A DNA stretch of 64,000 bases, from positions 310,001 to 374,000 of the forward strand of contig OY762448.1 in the NCBI GenBank assembly GCA_963665705.1, given 5' to 3'. A program made the position numbers and the translations under genes. This DNA is from Saccharicrinis sp963665705 (GTDB taxonomy: Bacteria > Bacteroidota > Bacteroidia > Bacteroidales > Marinilabiliaceae). A model generated the notes under the pieces. The model was not told where the DNA came from. It saw only the letters and a program-made list of their open reading frames with translations, and ran no database searches. Below, one piece after another: positions 17,569 to 24,446 of the stretch (position 1 is its first letter; each line of letters opens with the position of its first letter).

Positions 17569-18893
17569 TGAATAAATTTCCATACCGGGCTACATACTGA
17601 TGCATAAACTTCTTTTGCAAAGTTTAGCATACCAACATAACCTGCCAGAGCTTCTTTTCGCTCATGGTTATGGTCACAAAATCCAAGACCTAGTTTATAA
17701 GCTATAGGTCGTTCTTTAACTCCACCGATAAATAAGTCAGCACCAGTTTTCTTTACAAAGTCTGATAATTCATTAGGATTTGAATCGTCAACAATTACAG
17801 TTCCCTTGTCACAAATCTTACTTAACAAATCATAATCATCTTTATTTCCTGTTTGAGAACCAACAACAACAGTTTGCATTCCTAACAATCTAAGTGCTTT
17901 TACCAAACTTATGGCTTTAAATGCACCTCCAACATAGATGGCAGCTTTTTTACCTTCAAGTTTTTCTCTATATGGTTGTAAAGCCGGAATTAGGGTTGCT
18001 ATTTCTTCAGAAACTAAGGCTCTTGCATTTGCCATTAGTTCAGGATCATTAAAGTGTTGAGCAACTTCGTAAAGTGCGTCTGACATATCTTCAATACCAA
18101 AATAGGAAACCTTTTTATAAGGGATTCCATATTTTTCTTCCATAGAACGTGCTACATGCATCATACTACCTGAGCATTGTACCACATTTAACGATGCTTT
18201 ATGAGATCTTCTTACCTGTTGAACACGGCCATCACCTGTTAAACACGCAATAATCTCAACACCAATTTTTTTATAATATTCGGATAATATCCAAAGTTCT
18301 CCAGCCAGGTTAAAATCACCTAATATGTTGATGCTGTATTTAGGAGGAACATATTCATCGTCAGTTCCTACAATTCTCATTAATGCATCACATGCTGCTT
18401 TGTATCCGTCTTTTTTTGTTCCTTTAAAACCTTCACTCATTACAGGTAGTACATCTACTCCTGTCTCCTTCGTTAGCCGTCTTGCAACAGCTTCCACATC
18501 ATCTCCTATAACACCTACAATACAAGTACTATAAATAAAAACTGCTTTAGGCTTGTATGATTCAATTAATTCAGTTAGTGCGTTATATAATTTTTTTTCT
18601 CCTCCAAAAACCACATCCTTCTCACGTAAGTCAGTAGAAAAGCTTAATCGGTGTAATTGTGGGCCTGATGACATTGCTCCTCTGATGTCCCATGTATAAG
18701 CGGCACAGCCTATTGGTCCATGAACAATGTGTAGAGCATCAGCAATAGGGTAGAGTACAACTCTTGAACCACAAAAAACACAAGCTCTTTGACTTACAGA
18801 TCCTGCTACTGATTTCTTTTCGCAGGCTAAATCATGTTGGTCTTCGCCTATGGTAACAATCTGGGGTGTTCTATCTTGTATAAACTTTGACAT
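17562..18893 (-). CDS. nifE: Nitrogenase cofactor scaffold subunit NifE
   Basis: A 443 aa alpha-like subunit of NifEN, partner of NifN in FeMo-cofactor maturation. Cluster cysteines are visible at Cys38/Cys41 (CVFCGSR), Cys63 (GPIGCAAY) and Cys124 (YSTCIVGVIGDD). Cys240 (VVQCSGSM) is in the position of the NifD cofactor ligand. The C-terminal GLGFCDHNHERKEALAGY segment is typical of NifE and replaces the NifD HSYDY motif. The gene is separated from nifK by an unusually long 354 bp gap with a strong hairpin and a compact structured element, so nifEN-B may have its own control. The start at 18893 matches the normal NifE N-terminus. Confidence 0.95.
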   Translation of the reverse strand: MSKFIQDRTPQIVTIGEDQHDLACEKKSVAGSVSQRACVFCGSRVVLYPIADALHIVHGPIGCAAYTWDIRGAMSSGPQLHRLSFSTDLREKDVVFGGEKKLYNALTELIESYKPKAVFIYSTCIVGVIGDDVEAVARRLTKETGVDVLPVMSEGFKGTKKDGYKAACDALMRIVGTDDEYVPPKYSINILGDFNLAGELWILSEYYKKIGVEIIACLTGDGRVQQVRRSHKASLNVVQCSGSMMHVARSMEEKYGIPYKKVSYFGIEDMSDALYEVAQHFNDPELMANARALVSEEIATLIPALQPYREKLEGKKAAIYVGGAFKAISLVKALRLLGMQTVVVGSQTGNKDDYDLLSKICDKGTVIVDDSNPNELSDFVKKTGADLFIGGVKERPIAYKLGLGFCDHNHERKEALAGYVGMLNFAKEVYASVCSPVWKFIQR

Positions 18894-19070
18894 ATTAATT
18901 TGTTTTAATAGAAAGATTGGATTTCATATGACTATTAGACCTATTGATAAAAAAATAGAGTCTTAAAAAAACTCCTTCATTTATCTTAAAATCTTTTAAA
19001 GTATAAATAATCTGACCTAATTCATTTTGTAGTGTTTTGTTTGTTTAGATCAATTATTTCTGTTAAATCA

Positions 19071-19155
19071 AAGACCGGCGGGGCAACTTTAAATATTTAT
19101 ACCACCTATTATTTATCTCTTCAGCGTTCCGAAGTAGAATCACCCCGCTAGTCTT
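19071..19155 (-). ncRNA. Candidate structured RNA element between nifK and nifE
   Basis: An 85 nt GC-richer island in an AT-rich gap. The outer stem pairs 19071-19083 (AAGACCGGCGGGG) with 19143-19155 (CCCCGCTAGTCTT on the plus strand): 13 positions with one mismatch and one G:T. An inner hairpin has CTTC/GAAG arms around 19120-19135. No reading frame, tRNA T-loop or recognised riboswitch consensus is seen. It lies in the 5' region of nifE and could act as a leader, processing site or attenuator, but function and strand are inference. The remaining gap (18894-19070) shows only a weak short stem with a T tract (minus strand) near 18947-18975. Confidence 0.45.
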
Positions 19156-19186
19156 AACCTCTGGCAAACACAAATCTTTATAAGGA

Positions 19187-19234
19187 TTTTAGATATGAGA
19201 TTAATGAATGCCCTAATAAATCTCATATCTAAAA
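19187..19234. repeat. 16 bp perfect inverted repeat just after nifK
   Basis: The arm 19187-19202 (TTTTAGATATGAGATT) is exactly complementary to 19219-19234, with a 16 nt loop. It starts 13 bp past the nifK stop. On the transcribed minus strand it is followed by AAAATCC rather than a T tract, so it is better explained as a processing or stabilising stem, or a repeat, than as an intrinsic terminator. Confidence 0.8.
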
Positions 19235-19247
19235 ATCTCTTAGTATA

Positions 19248-20630
19248 TTACATTACAAGTTCAACTTTTTCATCAGGACAAGTCTCATCTTGTTTTTGCA
19301 TTAACAAGTCAAGAATTTTTTCCAAGATTCTGATACCACCCATGTAACCAACTGTTGGGAAATATGAATGTCCAACACGGTCAACAATTGGGAATCCCAT
19401 TCTTAAGAAAGGAATGTTCTCGTCACGTGCGATATACTTACCGTAAGTATTACCGATCAATAAATCAACACCTTCTTGTTTAATCCATTGGTGAATTTGA
19501 TACATATCAGCGTTAGCACCATTTTTAAACTTAACCATGTCAATTTTATCACCAAATACTGTTTCCATTCTTTTAGAGAATGCTTTTCCTGGTGTTCCAG
19601 AAATAACATAACATGGAACCATATCAAGATCAAGTAAGAATTCACACAATGGTAAAATTTGATCAGGATCTCCGAATATTGCTACACGTTTTCCGTAGAA
19701 ATATTGGTGCATATCAGTAATCATATCTACTAAACGACCTCTTTCTCTTTCAATTTCTTCAGATACTGAAACAGCTCCTGCTTTTGATAAAGACATGATG
19801 AAACGGTCAGTAGCTTTAACTCCGATAGGAAGATCGATTAAGTCAAATGGTACTTTACATGAGTTGTCAAGAGCAACTGCTGCACCTTTTGTAGCCCACT
19901 CTCCAAGAGCAACTGTTTTCATACTATCACCCATGCTTACTAGCTCAGGAATAGTTGTACCACCTTTTGGATACATTTCGAATTTACCAGTCATTGGAGT
20001 GTCAAGAACATCTGATGTATCTGGAGCTAAAACAGTTTTAACTCCTAAAGAACCAGCGATTCTTTTAATCTCACGCATATCTGAAGGCTCAACCCAACCA
20101 GCTAATATATTAACCTGGCGTTTTGCTTCGTCAGTTTTCATTGGGAAATACTTAACAATAGCCTCAAGCATGTTGTGATATCCAGTAACATGAGATCCTA
20201 CATAACTAGGAGTTGATGCTTGGATAACGTGCTTTCCTTCTGGTATTTTACCGTCGCCATTAGCTTTTGCAACAATTTGAGCAAGGTCATCACCAATTGT
20301 TTCTGATAAACAAGTTGAGTGTACTGCAATGATTTCAGGATCATATACTGAAAATATTGTAGTGATTGCTTGTAGTAAGTTTGCTTGTCCACCAAATACT
20401 GAAGATCCTTCAGTAAATGATGATGTTGCAGCCATTACTGGTTCTTTATAGTGACGTGTAAGAGCTGATCTGTGGTATGAACAACATCCTTGAGATCCGT
20501 GGCTATGCGGTAAACATCCATGGATACCTAGTGCTGCATACATTGCTCCTACTGGTTGACACGTTTTAGCCGGGTTAACGGTTAGTGCCTTTCTATCTAT
20601 TTCTTTTTCTGGTGTATGTCTTAATAACAT
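19248..20630 (-). CDS. nifK: Nitrogenase MoFe protein beta chain NifK
   Basis: A 460 aa beta subunit of MoFe protein (dinitrogenase), holding half of the P-cluster. P-cluster cysteines are Cys24 (PAKTCQPVGAM), Cys49 (GSQGCCSYHRS) and Cys107 (HSTCLSETIGDD). The N-terminus is short and lacks the ~50 residue extension of Azotobacter NifK, as in clostridial and methanogen types. A clear Shine-Dalgarno (AGGAGGA) precedes this start by 7 nt, confirming it. It is 19 bp after nifD and therefore translationally close. A strong hairpin follows the stop. Confidence 0.96.
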   Translation of the reverse strand: MLLRHTPEKEIDRKALTVNPAKTCQPVGAMYAALGIHGCLPHSHGSQGCCSYHRSALTRHYKEPVMAATSSFTEGSSVFGGQANLLQAITTIFSVYDPEIIAVHSTCLSETIGDDLAQIVAKANGDGKIPEGKHVIQASTPSYVGSHVTGYHNMLEAIVKYFPMKTDEAKRQVNILAGWVEPSDMREIKRIAGSLGVKTVLAPDTSDVLDTPMTGKFEMYPKGGTTIPELVSMGDSMKTVALGEWATKGAAVALDNSCKVPFDLIDLPIGVKATDRFIMSLSKAGAVSVSEEIERERGRLVDMITDMHQYFYGKRVAIFGDPDQILPLCEFLLDLDMVPCYVISGTPGKAFSKRMETVFGDKIDMVKFKNGANADMYQIHQWIKQEGVDLLIGNTYGKYIARDENIPFLRMGFPIVDRVGHSYFPTVGYMGGIRILEKILDLLMQKQDETCPDEKVELVM

Positions 20631-20637
20631 AATAAAG

Positions 20638-20644
20638 TCCTCCT
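20638..20644 (-). promoter_or_regulatory. Strong Shine-Dalgarno of nifK
   Basis: The minus strand reads AGGAGGA seven bases before the nifK ATG. Most genes in this window show no Shine-Dalgarno, as is usual in Bacteroidota, so this site stands out and fixes the start. Confidence 0.8.
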
Positions 20645-20649
20645 AAAAT

Positions 20650-22290
20650 TTACGCGTTAATAGTCATGCTACCTACAATCTCTGGCTCTGATTTCCATGG
20701 AGTATCTACAAGTTTCCAAACATTTGTAACTAACATACGCTCCATTTCTTTGTAGAAATTAATTGCTCCGCCAAAAGCAGTATAAGGACCACCATAATCG
20801 TAGCTATGTAACTGTTTCAAAGGTACCCCTGATTTTTGTACTACATATTTTTCTTTAATACCTGCACAAAATACATCTGGCTTATAAAACTCAATTAATT
20901 TTTCAGTTTCCCAGTGAGAAACATCATCAATTACTAATGAGTTTTTCTTCATGTCTGGCATCATACCTTCGTAATCACTAAACTCAAATCCTTTTCCTTC
21001 TAATTCAGCTTTTCTTGAAACTAAATCTTCTCTCCAAAGTTCTGGATTCTCAGTTTTTGTAACTGTGATTTCTTCAATGTTACGAGTATCAGCGTCAATT
21101 TTAATATTAGGAATTACTTTACGTCCTTCATAATCATCACGGTGAGCAAACTCATATCCAGCAGATACAGTTTCTATTCCTAATTCTGCGAATAATTCCT
21201 GGTAGTGGTGAGCACGAGATCCACCTACGAACATCATTGCTAATTTACCAGTTGTTTTGGGCTTGATAGCAGCTAATACGCTTTCTGCTTTTGCTTTTTC
21301 ACGAGCAATTACTTCTTCTATTTTAGCTGTTAATTCAGCATCCCCGAAGAATTCAGCAATTTTGCGAAGTGTTTTAGCAGTAGCTTCAATTCCAATAAAG
21401 TTAGCTTTAATCCAAGGAATACCGTATTTCTCTTCCATCATCTCAGCAATGTAGTTGATAGAACGGTGACACATTACGATGTTTAAGTCAACAGTATGTG
21501 AATATTCCATGCTTTCTACAGTAGAGTTTCCTGAGAAAGTAGAAATTAATTCGATACCAACTTCTTCGAAAATAGCTTCTAATTCAAAAGCATCTCCACC
21601 AATATTATATTCACCTAATAAGTTTAATTGGAATTTAGACTTACGAGGACGATCGTTTAATCCAACAACATTTTTAAATACACCGTTGTTTGCAATGTGG
21701 TGACCAGCTGACTGAGATACTCCACGGTAACCTTCACAAGAGAAACCAAAAATGTTGATTCCTAATTCTTCTTTCATTTCACGAGCTACTGCGTGAACAT
21801 CATCACCAATCAATCCTACTGGACAAGTTGAGAAGATACCAATTGCTTTTGGTTTGAATAATTCAAAAGCTTCACGTACTGCTTGCTTAAGTTTTACTTC
21901 TCCACCAAATACGATGTTCTCATCTTGCATATCTGTAGAGAATGAATACATCATATAGTTATCATCAGTTTCAGAAACTGGTCTAGTTTGGTTACGACGA
22001 GTTAACCATGCGTAGAAACTACAACCGATAGGTCCGTGTACTAAGTTGATGATATCTCTTGTTGGTCCTAAAACCACACCTTTACAACCAGCGTAAGTAC
22101 ATCCTCTTTGAGTAATAATACCAGGAATTGTTCTTACGTTTGCTTGTATTTCCTGATCAACTTCTGGATCATTAGCTACCATCGCTTTTTTACGCTTTTT
22201 AGCTACTTTACCAGGGTATTTTTTAATAATTTCGTCTACTATTGGGGTTGGATCAGGTAATCCTGCTGAATAATCTTTCTTTTTAACCAT
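20650..22290 (-). CDS. nifD: Nitrogenase MoFe protein alpha chain NifD
   Basis: A 546 aa alpha subunit carrying FeMo-cofactor. P-cluster ligands are Cys64 (RGCTYAGC), Cys90 (GPIGCSFY) and Cys156 (FSTCPVGLIGDD). The cofactor ligands are Cys274 (VMCHRS) and His495 (LHSYDYGGP). His197 (QSAGHHIAN) matches the substrate-channel His. An extra ~50 residues at ~385-440 (from EGRKVIPNIKID to KGFEFSD) match the insertion typical of C. pasteurianum-type and methanogen-type alpha chains and absent from Azotobacter. Cys274 and His495, with nifE, nifN and nifV, indicate a Mo enzyme rather than Anf or Vnf; no anfG/vnfG delta subunit is present. Confidence 0.96.
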   Translation of the reverse strand: MVKKKDYSAGLPDPTPIVDEIIKKYPGKVAKKRKKAMVANDPEVDQEIQANVRTIPGIITQRGCTYAGCKGVVLGPTRDIINLVHGPIGCSFYAWLTRRNQTRPVSETDDNYMMYSFSTDMQDENIVFGGEVKLKQAVREAFELFKPKAIGIFSTCPVGLIGDDVHAVAREMKEELGINIFGFSCEGYRGVSQSAGHHIANNGVFKNVVGLNDRPRKSKFQLNLLGEYNIGGDAFELEAIFEEVGIELISTFSGNSTVESMEYSHTVDLNIVMCHRSINYIAEMMEEKYGIPWIKANFIGIEATAKTLRKIAEFFGDAELTAKIEEVIAREKAKAESVLAAIKPKTTGKLAMMFVGGSRAHHYQELFAELGIETVSAGYEFAHRDDYEGRKVIPNIKIDADTRNIEEITVTKTENPELWREDLVSRKAELEGKGFEFSDYEGMMPDMKKNSLVIDDVSHWETEKLIEFYKPDVFCAGIKEKYVVQKSGVPLKQLHSYDYGGPYTAFGGAINFYKEMERMLVTNVWKLVDTPWKSEPEIVGSMTINA

Positions 22291-22326
22291 TTGTCTTTGT
22301 TTTTTTAAATTAAACCAAGCCTTAAA

Positions 22327-22704
22327 TTAATCCACTGCTTTGCTACCAGTTAATCCTGTTCTAACCTGAATTACTTCCTGAACTGGTAATACAAAGATTT
22401 TTCCACATCCGTGAGGAGCATCCTGATTTACTTCCATGATTGCGTCAATTGCAGGTTGAACAAAAGAATCGTTTACTACGATTTCTAATACTCTTTGAGG
22501 ACGTAGGCGAGGCTCTTTTCCTAAAAGTTCTAAAGCTTCTGGAGAGTTTGATTTTACGCCTTCAAGTACTTTTGCTTCCCAAAGACCTTTTCCTCTACCA
22601 AAAACTCTTCCTGACGCAGTCATTGAAGTGATATTAGCATCTAATAAGGCCTTTTTTGTTGCGTTCATCTTATCGATGTTTATAATTGCCATTACTGTTT
22701 TCAT
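22327..22704 (-). CDS. nifI2: PII-like nitrogenase regulator NifI2
   Basis: A 125 aa GlnB-family protein. With NifI1 it forms a complex that binds and switches off MoFe protein when nitrogen is sufficient, responding to 2-oxoglutarate and ATP (known from methanogens). The PII core is visible: an N-terminal KTVMAIINIDKM strand, a T-loop region longer than in GlnB (GRVFGRGKGLWEAKVLEG onward), and a C-terminal GCGKIFVLPVQEVIQVRTG strand. The T-loop lacks the uridylylated Tyr motif of GlnB/GlnK. It lies between nifI1 and nifD, 36 bp before nifD, as in other nifI-containing operons. Confidence 0.92.
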   Translation of the reverse strand: MKTVMAIINIDKMNATKKALLDANITSMTASGRVFGRGKGLWEAKVLEGVKSNSPEALELLGKEPRLRPQRVLEIVVNDSFVQPAIDAIMEVNQDAPHGCGKIFVLPVQEVIQVRTGLTGSKAVD

Positions 22705-22721
22705 ATCGTACAGATTTTAAG

Positions 22722-22801
22722 TTTTAGATAAGAGAGTTTAGATAGTTAATCAGTTATTATGATATTATGCAAATTTTGTATCTAAGTCTCTTATCTTAAA
22801 A
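22722..22801. repeat. Imperfect long inverted repeat between nifI1 and nifI2
   Basis: The arm 22722-22744 (starts TTTTAGATAAGAGAG) is mirrored at 22779-22801 with a few mismatches and a 34 nt loop. The words are related to the hairpin after nifK (TTTTAGATATGAGA), so both may belong to one repeat family of this genome. Confidence 0.65.
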
Positions 22802-22805
22802 GTTA

Positions 22806-23132
22806 TTAAAGCTCTTTAACTCCTCTTGAAATTGTATATGCTTCTTCAACTGGAGTGATAAAGATTTTTCCATCACCAAAGTTTCCTTTTTCTCCGGTTC
22901 TTGCTGCATCCATAATAGTGTTTACAGCGAAATCTTTATCTTCTGCTTTGATAACCATCATCAACATTTCTTTAGGCAATTCATCATAAGTAACATCTCC
23001 GATTTTGATACCTCTTTGTTTACCTCTACCAACAACTGGAGTTTTTGTTACTGCTATGTAACCAGCTTCGAATAATGCTTTAAGTACTGCAGTTGATTTC
23101 TCTGGACGAACGATTGCTTTTATCATTAACAT
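22806..23132 (-). CDS. nifI1: PII-like nitrogenase regulator NifI1
   Basis: A 108 aa GlnB-family protein, partner of NifI2 in post-translational control of nitrogenase. It starts MLMIKAIVRPEKSTAV (PII beta-1 and helix). The T-loop region contains GRGKQRGIKIGDVTYDELPKEMLM and the end reads GKIFITPVEEAYTISRG. A second Met codon lies two codons downstream, but AGGAGA 8 nt before the first ATG supports 23132 as start. It sits 59 bp after nifH, the canonical nifH-nifI1-nifI2-nifD order of anaerobic diazotrophs. Confidence 0.93.
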   Translation of the reverse strand: MLMIKAIVRPEKSTAVLKALFEAGYIAVTKTPVVGRGKQRGIKIGDVTYDELPKEMLMMVIKAEDKDFAVNTIMDAARTGEKGNFGDGKIFITPVEEAYTISRGVKEL

Positions 23133-23140
23133 TTTATGGG

Positions 23141-23146
23141 TCTCCT
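23141..23146 (-). promoter_or_regulatory. Shine-Dalgarno of nifI1
   Basis: The minus strand reads AGGAGA eight bases before the first ATG of nifI1 and selects that ATG over the one two codons inside. Confidence 0.65.
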
Positions 23147-23191
23147 ATAAATTTAGTTTGTTTATTAAGTTACTGACTTGAAAAGTGCAGA

Positions 23192-24016
23192 TTAGTTTGA
23201 AATACCGAAATCAATTAATAATTTCTCTAATTCCTCAATCTCTAATGGGTTTGGAATTACTTTCATTTCATTACCGTCAATTGCTTTTGCTAAAGCTCTA
23301 TACTCATTAGCTTGATTGTGCTCAGGAGCAAATTCAATTACTGTTTTACGATTAATCTCAGCTTGTTGAACCATGTTATCACGAGGAACAAAGTGAATCA
23401 TTTGAGTTCCTAATTTATCAGCTAGTTGCTCGATCATTTCTTGCTCGTTATCTACTTTACGTGAGTTACAAATTAATCCTCCTAAACGTACAGTACCTGC
23501 TTGAGCATATTTTTGAATACCTTTACAGATGTTGTTAGCTGCGTACATAGCCATCATCTCTCCTGATACTACAATATAAATTTCTTCAGCTTTTCCATCA
23601 CGAATAGGCATTGCAAAACCACCACATACAACGTCACCAAGTACATCATAGAAAGTATAGTCAGTTTTGTATTTTTCATCCCAAGCACCTAATTGCTCTA
23701 AAAGGTTAATAGAAGTAATGATACCACGACCTGCACATCCTACACCTGGCTCTGGACCACCTGACTCAACACAACGTACACCACCATATCCTGGTTTTAC
23801 TACATCATCAATATCAACATCTTCACCTTCTTCACGAAGAGTATCAAGTACAGTTTTTTGTGCAAGACCACCTAATAATAAACGAGTTGAATCCGCTTTA
23901 GGGTCACATCCTACTACTAATACATTTTTACCCATTTCTACTAGTCCAGCTACTGTGTTTTGAGTAGTTGTACTTTTACCAATACCACCTTTTCCGTAAA
24001 TTGCTACTTTTCTCAT
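23192..24016 (-). CDS. nifH: Nitrogenase iron protein NifH
   Basis: The 274 aa dinitrogenase reductase, which delivers electrons to NifDK with ATP hydrolysis and also acts in FeMo-cofactor maturation. The P-loop is GKGGIGKST (residues 8-16). The 4Fe-4S cluster shared by the dimer is held by Cys94 (GVGCAGRG) and Cys131 (DVVCGGFAMP). Arg97 in GCAGRG is the residue ADP-ribosylated by DraT in some bacteria; draT/draG are not in the window. The length and all motifs are normal. It is the first gene of the operon, preceded by a 430 bp region with a palindrome and a -24/-12-like promoter. Confidence 0.97.
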   Translation of the reverse strand: MRKVAIYGKGGIGKSTTTQNTVAGLVEMGKNVLVVGCDPKADSTRLLLGGLAQKTVLDTLREEGEDVDIDDVVKPGYGGVRCVESGGPEPGVGCAGRGIITSINLLEQLGAWDEKYKTDYTFYDVLGDVVCGGFAMPIRDGKAEEIYIVVSGEMMAMYAANNICKGIQKYAQAGTVRLGGLICNSRKVDNEQEMIEQLADKLGTQMIHFVPRDNMVQQAEINRKTVIEFAPEHNQANEYRALAKAIDGNEMKVIPNPLEIEELEKLLIDFGISN

Positions 24017-24084
24017 CTCAATAAAATTTTTAATAGGTTATACTAAATTGTCTTTACTAATTGTCTTTGTTGTTTTCTTATAAT

Positions 24085-24099
24085 TCATATGATGTGCCA
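24085..24099 (-). promoter_or_regulatory. Putative sigma-54-like (-24/-12) promoter of nifH
   Basis: The minus strand reads TGGCAC, five bases, then ATGAA, with the key G residues 10 bases apart as in -24/-12 promoters; the -12 box is degenerate (GA instead of GC). It would give a leader of roughly 58 nt. A very similar string lies upstream of dnaK (60122-60137). No sigma factor or activator gene is in view. Confidence 0.45.
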
Positions 24100-24179
24100 A
24101 AAAATGTTGTGAGTACTAAAAATGGTTGTTTGTATGGAGTCTAAAGTGCAGAAATACAGTGTGATAAAAAGTTTTATTT

Positions 24180-24203
24180 TTTGGCATGGCTATTTGGCAT
24201 GGC
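24180..24203. repeat. Two 11 bp direct repeats upstream of nifH
   Basis: TTTGGCATGGC occurs at 24180-24190 and again at 24193-24203, a 13 bp period. The half-word TTTTTTGGCA also occurs inverted at 24095-24105, overlapping the proposed nifH promoter. They look like protein-binding half-sites; the regulator is unknown. Confidence 0.6.
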
Positions 24204-24207
24204 AAAA

Positions 24208-24231
24208 TTTTACTACATATATGTAGTAAAA
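24208..24231. promoter_or_regulatory. Perfect 24 bp palindrome in the nifH divergent region (candidate operator/enhancer)
   Basis: The half-site TTTTACTACATA is followed at once by its exact complement, with no spacer. It lies ~192 bp before the nifH start and ~216 bp before the kinase start, at a distance typical of upstream activator sites. It does not match the NifA site TGT-N10-ACA. The rest of the 430 bp gap (24017-24446) holds the repeats and promoter listed here, a 12 bp palindrome AATCATATGATT near 24367, and no gene. Confidence 0.65.
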
Positions 24232-24446
24232 GGCAGTTGTTCTACTTTTTGTGTAATAAAATGGTTAAGGTGCAGTGAATCAAGGGGATAAAATAAAGTA
24301 TAGGAATGCCTAATTACAAAAGGGTAGGAAATGGTGGTTTATCAAAGGTTTTTAGGGGTTGCTCAAATCATATGATTCGAATGAATTTTCTAATTAGATT
24401 CTTTTTTTATCTTTATGCACAGGCTTAGATTAATATTCAAATATAT

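Noticed and set aside
19071..19155. Identification of the nifK-nifE fold as a molybdenum cofactor, cobalamin, TPP or SAM riboswitch
   Set aside because: The conserved core strings I remember for these classes are absent, so it is reported only as an unexplained fold.
19795..20178. Long plus-strand open frame (127 codons) inside nifK
   Set aside because: It is antisense to a fully conserved nifK and its composition follows the codon pattern of the true gene; no independent start signal or family motif.
24208..24231. NifA upstream activator site
   Set aside because: The palindrome lacks TGT-N10-ACA; half-sites are ACTACATA-like.
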